From: Candidatus Kapaibacterium sp.
Lineage (GTDB): Bacteria; Bacteroidota; Ignavibacteria; Kapaibacteriales; Kapaibacteriaceae
Assembly: GCA_030830285.1 (NCBI GenBank)
Contig: JAURNF010000182.1
Location: forward strand, 1-8,902
Reading direction: 5' to 3'
Length of the DNA: 8,902 nt
In this document: piece by piece, positions 1 to 5,355 of the stretch
Layout: every line of letters starts with the position of its first letter
Position numbering within the stretch: position 1 is the stretch's first letter
Position numbers and translations under genes: made by a program
Notes under the pieces: model-generated
The model's input: the letters and a program-made list of their open reading frames with translations, nothing else
The model's database searches: none
What the model was told of the DNA's origin: nothing

Positions 1-148
1 CGCGTGCATCCTGCACGAGCGTGCGGAGCTCGTCGCCCAGTGGTGCGAGGTCGAGTGTAACTACGCGACATCCCTCGCGAGCAGCGAGAGCGTGGAGAAG
101 GCTGTGGCCAATTTCACCATTGGCGCCGGTTACAAGAACTGTCTGCAT
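1..148 (-). CDS. NAD(P)-dependent epimerase/dehydratase family protein, 5' part only
   Basis: Only the first 49 codons are inside the window; the gene continues past the left edge. The protein begins MQTVLVTGANGEIGHSLLHA, a beta strand followed by the dinucleotide-binding turn TGxxGxIG. Next come an alpha helix and a second strand (CRVVTLDLAP) that ends in an acidic residue, Asp33, at the place where NAD-preferring Rossmann enzymes bind the adenosine ribose. This is the N-terminal signature of the extended SDR family (sugar-nucleotide epimerases, dehydratases and threonine dehydrogenase-like enzymes). The substrate cannot be named from this fragment. The ATG at 148 is chosen because it lies directly before the first Rossmann strand. 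The leader between it and the DUF2851 stop contains a Bacteroidota-like -7 element, so the gene may have its own promoter. Confidence 0.82.
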   Translation of the reverse strand, partial: MQTVLVTGANGEIGHSLLHALAAREGCRVVTLDLAPLGDELRTLVQDAR

Positions 149-188
149 GCTGCGAGTTGAGAGAGTGTGAGCGAAGATTCAGAGCGCG

Positions 189-196
189 CAAAGTTA
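189..196 (-). promoter_or_regulatory. Candidate Bacteroidota-type -7 element (TAACTTTG) before the epimerase gene
   Basis: On the minus strand the gap between DUF2851 and the epimerase gene contains TAACTTTG, a full match to the Bacteroidota consensus TAnnTTTG. It would give a leader of roughly 35-40 bases before the ATG at 148. The flanking bases (TAACTTTGCGCGC) resemble a second site near the pyrF start. I see no clear -33 TTG/TTTG at the usual spacing, so this rests on one half of the promoter. An eight-base pattern with six fixed positions is expected a few times by chance in a window of this size. Confidence 0.4.
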
Positions 197-226
197 GGAC
201 GTGAAGCGCACTCCCCCACGCACGGG

Positions 227-1174
227 TTATCCCCCTCGACGCTGGAGCTCCAGCATGCCTTGTTGTTGCCAGATGTAATCCTGACGCATTCCGGGATACC
301 TCCGATCTAATCCAGCATATGGCCGGTGTGCCCGTGTCATCCAATACCACTGCAGAAGAATGACTCGCTGCTGCGTGCTAGCGCGAGCGAGACTCATAGG
401 GACGATCACGTTGATCACCACCTCACGTCGGACGGATCGACCTTCGTTTGCGATGCGACGCTGCTCAGCATGATGGAGTGCTCGCAGAAGTTCATCGGTT
501 GTAATCGATTGAATGTCGCGAGCCAGCATTCCCAAGGGCGACTCAGGAAGTTGCTCCCGAACGATGCGTGCCATGTCGTCAACAAGCGGATGATGGCGCT
601 TACTCGCAAGACGGTCGAACCATTCAGCGGCAAGTACGCGCAGTGCTTCAACCACCCCCACACGTCCAACGGCTGCACGGGCGCGCGCAACATTGCGCGT
701 CAGACGCAGGAACGCCGCGCGTTGGAGTTCGTCGACATGCTCGGTTGGATCTAGTTGCGTTCGTTGCTGGAGTGATCGGAGTCCACGAACAACGTCTCTC
801 TCCGGAATCACCAACGTCCATGGAATGTGTGCGATCTGCACATCATTCTCGACCACGATGTGCAGGACCACATCATCGTAGCGAACATCGTTGCCGTGAC
901 CATGGGCGTACCACATTGATGCGGTGTGATGCACCTCGGCACTGCCGATGGTTACTGTCTGATCGCGATAGATCGCAATGTTGACAATGTCTGGGCCTTC
1001 ATGGACGTTGATGCGTCCGGGCGATAACACCTGGAGATGCACACCATTGGCACACGTCCATACGCGACCAGGTTCGGACAAGGCCGCGTGAATTGCACGC
1101 TGGAGAAGACGTTCTGGGAGATGGCAGAGTGACACGACACGCACGTACGATGTGTGAACATCGTAGTCGAGCAC
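227..1174 (-). CDS. DUF2851 family protein
   Basis: This 315-aa protein matches the DUF2851 family, common in Bacteroidota and relatives and of unknown function. The visible signature lies in the N-terminal half: NGVHLQVLSPGRINVHEGPD (the family's 'dG..l.Il.pG..N...GPDF' block) followed closely by SAEVHHTASMWYAHGHGND and YDDVVLHIVVEND ('G.VEiH..sSdW..HgH..D..Y..ViLHVV'). The cluster of His, Asp and Glu residues suggests a metal or catalytic site, but that is inference. The C-terminal part is basic and probably helical. At 315 aa it is shorter than the roughly 400-residue members I know, with the family's C-terminal cysteine-containing tail apparently absent. The start is GTG at 1174, ten bases after the pyrF stop, so it is probably co-transcribed with pyrF. 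There is no signal peptide or membrane segment, which fits a cytoplasmic protein. Confidence 0.8.
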   Translation of the reverse strand: MLDYDVHTSYVRVVSLCHLPERLLQRAIHAALSEPGRVWTCANGVHLQVLSPGRINVHEGPDIVNIAIYRDQTVTIGSAEVHHTASMWYAHGHGNDVRYDDVVLHIVVENDVQIAHIPWTLVIPERDVVRGLRSLQQRTQLDPTEHVDELQRAAFLRLTRNVARARAAVGRVGVVEALRVLAAEWFDRLASKRHHPLVDDMARIVREQLPESPLGMLARDIQSITTDELLRALHHAEQRRIANEGRSVRREVVINVIVPMSLARASTQQRVILLQWYWMTRAHRPYAGLDRRYPGMRQDYIWQQQGMLELQRRGG

Positions 1175-1184
1175 TGTCAGCCGG

Positions 1185-1970
1185 TTAGCGTGACGTTAGT
1201 ACAGCATGAAGACGTGCCGCTTCGGTTGCGATCGACGTCATACACGAGGCAGACGTATCGCAGTACAACAGTCCTCGCGAAACATTAAACACTGCCGGAC
1301 CGCCTGCATTGGCTGCGACGGTGCCTTGCTCGTCACCACCCTGGGCTCCCAGACCTGGTATTAAGAGTGGCACGTTTGGATATGCGCCGCGCAACATGGC
1401 AAGTTCATCTGCGTTTGTTGCCCCAACAACAAACCCCACGTCCCCATTTCGCGGCCAGGAAAGCGTTGATTCCATGACACGGCGATACAGCGGCTGTCCA
1501 TCGATGTCCATACGCTGAAAATCATGCGAACCTGGGTTCGAGGTAAGTGCCAGGACATACACCATCCGGTCGGCGACCTCCAAAAACGGTCCTACCGAAT
1601 CACGGCCCATGTAGGGTGACACCGTGACGGCATCTGCGTTGAGATCATCAAACACGGCGCGCGCATACGCTGCCGACGTGTTTCCAATGTCACCGCGCTT
1701 CGCATCAGCAATCACGTAGGAAGAGCCGCAGTGCTTCCGCAGTTGGTACATGGCTTCGATGCCAGGAATGCCGTACTGCTCGAAAAAGGCAAGGTTGATC
1801 TTATAACACGAGGCCCACTCGCGGGTTGCGTCGATCACATCCATGCCGAACGCAACCAGGGCGTCTGGACGGTCACGGTATTGCTGGGGCATCTTTCCCG
1901 TGTCGAGGTCGAGTCCGACACACAGTCCGGTAGCAGGAATCATGGGCGCAAAGATACAGGCGTGTAACAT
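1185..1970 (-). CDS. pyrF: Orotidine 5'-phosphate decarboxylase, type 2
   Basis: This cytoplasmic enzyme decarboxylates OMP to UMP, the last step of de novo pyrimidine synthesis. The sequence shows the (beta/alpha)8-barrel motifs of the type 2 subfamily: LCVGLD near the N-terminus, the substrate-contacting YKINLAFFEQYG, the catalytic Lys/Asp block IADAKRGDIGNTS, then TVSPYMGRDSVGPFL, LALTSNPGS, VVGATNADEL and the phosphate-binding LIPGLGAQGG. The ATG at 1970 gives 261 aa, near the family's usual 260-280, with about 15 residues before LCVGLD. The frame stays open to an ATG at 2189, but that extension crosses the hairpin-rich intergenic region, overlaps the divergent metalloprotease start and has no family resemblance, so I rejected it. 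The other credible start is ATG 1943 (252 aa), which lies five bases after a TATCTTTG promoter-like element and could be nearly leaderless. The DUF2851 gene follows ten bases downstream. Confidence 0.93.
   Translation of the reverse strand: MLHACIFAPMIPATGLCVGLDLDTGKMPQQYRDRPDALVAFGMDVIDATREWASCYKINLAFFEQYGIPGIEAMYQLRKHCGSSYVIADAKRGDIGNTSAAYARAVFDDLNADAVTVSPYMGRDSVGPFLEVADRMVYVLALTSNPGSHDFQRMDIDGQPLYRRVMESTLSWPRNGDVGFVVGATNADELAMLRGAYPNVPLLIPGLGAQGGDEQGTVAANAGGPAVFNVSRGLLYCDTSASCMTSIATEAARLHAVLTSR
1949..1956 (-). promoter_or_regulatory. Candidate Bacteroidota-type -7 element (TATCTTTG) at the pyrF start
   Basis: TATCTTTG on the minus strand is a full match to TAnnTTTG and continues as TATCTTTGCGCCC, very like TAACTTTGCGCGC before the epimerase gene. 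It ends five bases before the ATG at 1943. If it is active, the mRNA would start almost on that codon and the ATG at 1970 would not be transcribed from it. No clear -33 element is visible at the usual spacing, so a chance match inside the pyrF coding start is possible. Confidence 0.33.
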
Positions 1971-2009
1971 TTTCCCTGCACGTTCGTCCCTGCTTGCGTC
2001 CCCCAAGAC

Positions 2010-2061
2010 ATCGTGTGGCCACCCTCCCCGATCCGGCCCCCAACCCGACCGGTCACACGAT
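2010..2061. repeat. Inverted repeat / stem-loop 1
   Basis: ATCGTGTG (2010-2017) is complementary to CACACGAT (2054-2061). In plus-strand RNA the stem extends inward by a G-U pair and two further pairs, giving GUGGCC against GGUCAC, about 11 pairs closing a 30-base C-rich loop. On the minus strand position 2018/2053 is a C-A mismatch, so pairing is slightly better in plus-strand RNA. The minus-strand loop carries the G-rich block. The role is unknown: it could be part of a structured RNA or a protein-binding site. Confidence 0.6.
2022..2046 (-). other. Canonical G-quadruplex motif
   Basis: On the minus strand four G-runs occur in a row: GGG, TT, GGGGG, CCGGATC, GGGG, A, GGG. Loops of 2, 7 and 1 bases satisfy the usual G3+N1-7 rule. 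The block lies in the loop of stem-loop 1, upstream of pyrF on its coding strand. The pattern is seen directly; that it folds is inference. Confidence 0.55.
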
Positions 2062-2069
2062 ACACCACA

Positions 2070-2114
2070 GATGCCCGAGCCACGCAGTCCCTCCCCAATA
2101 GCTGGCCGGGCATC
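2070..2114. repeat. Inverted repeat / stem-loop 2
   Basis: GATGCCCG (2070-2077) pairs with CGGGCATC (2107-2114). After a one-base bulge (A2078), GCCA (2079-2082) pairs with TGGC (2103-2106), and after another bulge (C2083) GC pairs with GC. The total is about 14 pairs around a 15-base loop. On the plus strand the hairpin is followed by TTTGTATTT, which superficially looks like a terminator, but no plus-strand gene lies upstream of it. It ends about 50 bases before the metalloprotease ATG, so it could sit in or beside that gene's promoter or leader. Confidence 0.62.
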
Positions 2115-2164
2115 TTTGTATTTAGATTCGCAGTTCTCGCTCATCAGCAATTCGGGATCCAAGT

Positions 2165-4624
2165 ATGAAGTCTTTCCTTTCGTGGACACTTGTCACGATC
2201 AGTACGGCATTCCTCCTCGCGTGTGGTTCGTCGCCAACGCCTCCATCGCAGATGTCAGATCGTCCGGACGGCGACAAGGCTGGTATGAAGGAAAAGAAGA
2301 TCAAGGCCTACGACAAGGTGATCACGAAGGAAGCGGTCTCCGACTCAGGCCTGTTCATCGTGCATCGACTCGATGGAAAGTTCTTCTACGAGATCCCAGT
2401 GTCGAAGCTGAACAAGGAGATGCTTCTGGTTTCACGCATCTCACGCACGCCATCCGTTGGGTATGGCGGTGAAGAGAACAATACGGAAGTGATTCGTTGG
2501 GAACAGAAGTACGAGAAAATCCTTCTTCGCACGATTTCTTACGTCAACGTTGCAGCCGACTCATCACCGATTGCACGCGCCGTTCGCGCAGCGAACTTTG
2601 AAGAAGTGATTCGTGCGTTTCCGATTCAGGCGTACACAAAGGACTCAAGCGCGATCGTGATCGACGTGACCGATATGTTCTTGAGCGACGTAGGCATTCT
2701 TACCCCAAACCGCTCGGTGCGTCAACAATACAAGATGACGGGTCTCGATCGCGAACGCTCGTTCATTGACTATATCAAGTCATTCCCAACGAACGTCGAA
2801 GTTGAAAACCTCCTGACGTTCTCAGCTGAATCGCCAGCACAGAACAGCGCAACGCGCACGATGACGTTTGGCATGCACCACTCAATGGTCCTCTTGCCTG
2901 AGCGTCCAATGACACCACGCCTTGCAGATCCGCGTGTTGGATTCTTCTCATTACGCCAAACAGACTACTCACGTCCGGAAGCAGAAGCAGTGCAGCGCGA
3001 GTACATTCTCCGCTGGCGTCTCGAGCCAAAGGATACCGCAGCATTCCTACGTGGTGAACTCGTTGAACCAATCAAGCCAATCACCTACTACATCGATCCG
3101 GCTACACCAGTGCAATGGCGGAAGTGGTTGAAGAAGGGCATCGAAGAGTGGAATCCAGCATTCGAAAAGGCAGGATTCAAGAATGCCGTGCAGTGTCTCG
3201 AACCACCAACACCAGAACAAGACCCAGATTGGTCGCCAGAAGATGCACGCTACAGCGTCATCCGCTACTACCCATCTCCAACGGAGAACGCCTACGGTCC
3301 GAACATTCACGACCCACGCACGGGTGAAATCATTGAGTCCGATATCGGTTGGTTCCACAACATCATGAAGTTGCAAACCAGCTGGTACTTCACGCAGGCT
3401 GTAAGCGATCCGAAGTCGCGCAAACTCCCCTACAATGATTCGCTCATGGGAGAGCTGGTGGCATTTGTTGCTGCGCACGAGTTCGGACACACCATAGGTA
3501 TGCCACACAACATGAAGGCGTCGAACGCTTATCCTGTTGACTCGCTGCGATCAAAGACGTTCTGTGCGAAGTACGGCACTGCGCCATCGATCATGGACTA
3601 CGCACGATTCAACTACATCGCACAACCAGGTGATGATGTGCCTGTGCGTCCGCAAGTTGGACCATACGACGAGTTCGCCACGAAGTGGGGTTACCGTCCG
3701 ATCATCGGTGCCACCACATCGGATGCAGAGCGCGACACACTCAGCGCCTGGGCCAAGCTCACAGAGACAAATCCGATGTATCGCTTTGGTGCGCAACAGT
3801 GGATGATCGTCGACCCAACGGCGCAGACAGAAGACCTCGGTGATGACGCGGTGAAGGCTGGCACATATGGTGTTGCCAACCTCAAGCGGATCATGGGATA
3901 CCTCTACGAATCTGCATACTCGGATGGCAAGGACTTTACACTGCTGAGCGATCTCTATGATGACGTGCTCGGACAATGGAGTCGCGAGATGGGACATGTC
4001 GCCAACATCCCAGGTGGTGTGATTACTGAGCGCAAGGTGTTTGGTTCGCCAGGACCAGTCTATAGCATCGTTGCAAAGGACCGTCAGCGTGGCGCTGTGC
4101 AGTTCCTGCGCGACCAAGTATTCACTACCCCGATGTGGTTGCTCGACGAGAAGATCGCTCAACTGCTGCAGCCAGCAGACGTAGCACAACGCCTGAGTTC
4201 GATGCAGACGCGTGTCCTTCGTACCGTGATGTCGTCGGATAAGCTGCTCCGCTTGCTCGACCAACAGACGCGATTCACCGCAACTGCCTACAGCGTCGAC
4301 GAACTCCTGACAGATGTTGAAGCTGCCGTGTTTACAGAGCTTCAGACCAAGGCTCCGATCGATTTCTATCGTCGCAACCTCCAGCGTGCCTACGTGCAAG
4401 ATCTCATTGATAAGTCGTCTGCACCTGCGGCCTCTGGCGACTTCTTCATGATCTTCATGCGTGGTCCATCAACGTACTCCACAGACGTACGTGCGATTGC
4501 GCGCCTGCGTCTTGCAACACTCAAGAAGACGTTGTCGGCTGTTCGAAGCAACGACTCCCTTACACGTGCTCATGTTGAGGACCTCGTGCTGCAAATCACC
4601 AACGCACTCGACACGAAGAAGTAA
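2165..4624 (+). CDS. Secreted zinc-dependent metalloprotease lipoprotein (DUF5117/DUF4953 type)
   Basis: This 819-aa protein is probably an exported zinc endopeptidase anchored by a lipid. It starts with a lipoprotein signal peptide: Lys2, a hydrophobic core, then the lipobox LLAC with the acylated Cys20, followed by a Ser/Pro-rich linker. The region around residues 50-290 resembles the DUF5118/DUF5117 N-terminal part of these Bacteroidota proteases. The catalytic block is HEFGHTIGMPH: zinc ligands His438, His442 and His448, general base Glu439. It matches the metzincin pattern HExxHxxGxxH. A Met-turn follows at SIMDY (Met477), then PYDEFATKWGY, typical of the DUF4953 region. The active site is complete and the length is usual for the family. 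Substrates are unknown; protein or peptide nutrients outside the cell are a reasonable guess. ATG 2165 is fixed by the signal peptide. Pro is mostly CCA and Lys mostly AAG, unlike the next genes, which suggests high expression. It heads the plus-strand gene run. Confidence 0.9.
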   Translation: MKSFLSWTLVTISTAFLLACGSSPTPPSQMSDRPDGDKAGMKEKKIKAYDKVITKEAVSDSGLFIVHRLDGKFFYEIPVSKLNKEMLLVSRISRTPSVGYGGEENNTEVIRWEQKYEKILLRTISYVNVAADSSPIARAVRAANFEEVIRAFPIQAYTKDSSAIVIDVTDMFLSDVGILTPNRSVRQQYKMTGLDRERSFIDYIKSFPTNVEVENLLTFSAESPAQNSATRTMTFGMHHSMVLLPERPMTPRLADPRVGFFSLRQTDYSRPEAEAVQREYILRWRLEPKDTAAFLRGELVEPIKPITYYIDPATPVQWRKWLKKGIEEWNPAFEKAGFKNAVQCLEPPTPEQDPDWSPEDARYSVIRYYPSPTENAYGPNIHDPRTGEIIESDIGWFHNIMKLQTSWYFTQAVSDPKSRKLPYNDSLMGELVAFVAAHEFGHTIGMPHNMKASNAYPVDSLRSKTFCAKYGTAPSIMDYARFNYIAQPGDDVPVRPQVGPYDEFATKWGYRPIIGATTSDAERDTLSAWAKLTETNPMYRFGAQQWMIVDPTAQTEDLGDDAVKAGTYGVANLKRIMGYLYESAYSDGKDFTLLSDLYDDVLGQWSREMGHVANIPGGVITERKVFGSPGPVYSIVAKDRQRGAVQFLRDQVFTTPMWLLDEKIAQLLQPADVAQRLSSMQTRVLRTVMSSDKLLRLLDQQTRFTATAYSVDELLTDVEAAVFTELQTKAPIDFYRRNLQRAYVQDLIDKSSAPAASGDFFMIFMRGPSTYSTDVRAIARLRLATLKKTLSAVRSNDSLTRAHVEDLVLQITNALDTKK

Positions 4625-4626
4625 CA

Positions 4627-4875
4627 ATGTCTCCACGTGGCATGGTATGGTTGGGCTACGCTGCCGTCATCCTGACGATTGTCTGGGGTGTTGGCATTGT
4701 TCCTGCGATCTTGATCGTGCGGGCCGCGGCAGCATCTCCGTTGCCTGCTGATGCCCCCTTGCATGTGCGCAGAGACTATCGTGGCGGACTCCTCCTGGCT
4801 CGCATTGGGTTGGTGTCCAACGGCATCGCACTGGCCTTCATCTTGTGGATGCTCATTAGCACATACGTTGTGTAA
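4627..4875 (+). CDS. Small membrane protein, two predicted helices, function unknown
   Basis: I do not recognise this 82-aa protein. It has two strongly hydrophobic segments, about residues 6-31 (GMVWLGYAAVILTIVWGVGI onward) and 56-81 (IGLVSNGIALAFILWMLIST onward). A short loop between them contains charged residues (HVRRDYRGG). The loop's basic residues suggest it faces the cytoplasm, with both termini outside. The ATG lies two bases after the metalloprotease stop, and the stop lies three bases before the MauE-like gene. This tight packing and the membrane-like composition support a real gene. It might assist the neighbouring MauE/DoxX-like protein, but nothing in the sequence shows that. 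Confidence 0.68.
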   Translation: MSPRGMVWLGYAAVILTIVWGVGIVPAILIVRAAAASPLPADAPLHVRRDYRGGLLLARIGLVSNGIALAFILWMLISTYVV

Positions 4876-4878
4876 CGC

Positions 4879-5355
4879 ATGCGGCGTAATTTGCGCGCTA
4901 TGGATGCACTACGTCCCTGGTTGAGCTTGTTGGTGCGCGTCTTCATCGGCGGATACTTCGTCGTTGCAGCTGTACCCAAAATCATTGAACCTCTTGCCTT
5001 TGCAACATCGATCATGCACTACGGTCTTGTACCCTCGTGGTCGGTGAATGCGATAGCGCTCATTCTGGCATGGCTCGAACTGATCGCAGGCATCGGACTG
5101 ATCATGGGCATACGAACGAAAGTGCAGGCACTGTTCTGTGGCGGGATGCTTGTGGCGTTCACGCTAGCGGTAGCATATGCCGTTGTGCTTGGACTCAAAA
5201 TCGACTGTGGGTGTTTTGGTGCGTCAGGGGGCGAGGAAGTCTCGTGGCTCAAGGTTGCAAAGAACTCTGCAATGATCATCGGATGCATCTACCTCTGGTG
5301 GAGTCCGCGGAGCGTGTTCTCAATTGATCACGGTCTGTGGGGACGTACCGCATGA
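4879..5355 (+). CDS. MauE/DoxX family redox-associated membrane protein
   Basis: This 158-aa integral membrane protein has four hydrophobic segments, roughly residues 13-32, 55-77, 83-105 and 127-142. The family pattern is clear: a first helix ending near VPKIIEPLAFATSIMHYGLV, then LAWLELIAGIGLIMGI in helix 2. A CxC motif follows helix 3 in KIDCGCFG (Cys110, Cys112), then VSWLKVAKNS leading into helix 4. MauE-type members are thought to pass electrons or help make disulfides for periplasmic proteins, with the paired cysteines as the candidate redox site; their substrates in this group are unknown. ATG 4879 is three bases after the previous stop; an internal ATG at 4900 (MDALRPW) is an alternative. 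The stop overlaps the next start as ATGA, so translation is probably coupled to the downstream fusion enzyme, despite no evident functional link. Confidence 0.83.
   Translation: MRRNLRAMDALRPWLSLLVRVFIGGYFVVAAVPKIIEPLAFATSIMHYGLVPSWSVNAIALILAWLELIAGIGLIMGIRTKVQALFCGGMLVAFTLAVAYAVVLGLKIDCGCFGASGGEEVSWLKVAKNSAMIIGCIYLWWSPRSVFSIDHGLWGRTA

Larger units (their letters stand above)
1971..2164. other. Divergent intergenic region between pyrF and the metalloprotease gene
   Basis: This 194 bp region separates the starts of two divergent genes, so promoters for one or both should lie here. It holds two strong imperfect stem-loops (2010-2061 and 2070-2114) and a minus-strand G-rich block with G-quadruplex potential (2022-2046). 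The octamer GGGGAGGG occurs once in each loop on the minus strand. A near-consensus -7 sequence for the plus gene may be CATCTTTG (2111-2118) or TAGATTCG (2123-2130), each with one mismatch to TAnnTTTG; neither is convincing. The frame open on the minus strand here has no protein-like composition. I see no tRNA, SRP RNA, RNase P or tmRNA signature. Confidence 0.7.

Noticed and set aside
326..754. Plus-strand open frame of 142 codons opposite the DUF2851 gene
   Set aside because: It is antisense to a recognised family protein and has no start context or recognisable motif.
2070..2121. Stem-loop 2 followed by a T-rich stretch as a rho-independent terminator
   Set aside because: No plus-strand gene ends upstream; the region lies between two divergent starts. 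The T tract is interrupted and the loop is large.
1971..2164. Known RNA gene (tRNA, SRP RNA, 6S, RNase P) in the intergenic region
   Set aside because: No cloverleaf, no GGAAG-type SRP loop, no long single hairpin with a central bubble and no RNase P core were seen. Only generic stem-loops remain.
1971..2189. N-terminal extension of pyrF by 73 residues
   Set aside because: It crosses the stem-loops and overlaps the divergent gene's start. Its Gly/Arg/Trp/Ser-rich sequence has no family match.
3551..4399. Open frame of 282 codons on the minus strand inside the metalloprotease gene
   Set aside because: It lies antisense to a well-supported gene with a complete active-site motif. Its translation is rich in Cys, His, Arg and Val and resembles no family; it is a by-product of codon choice on the other strand.
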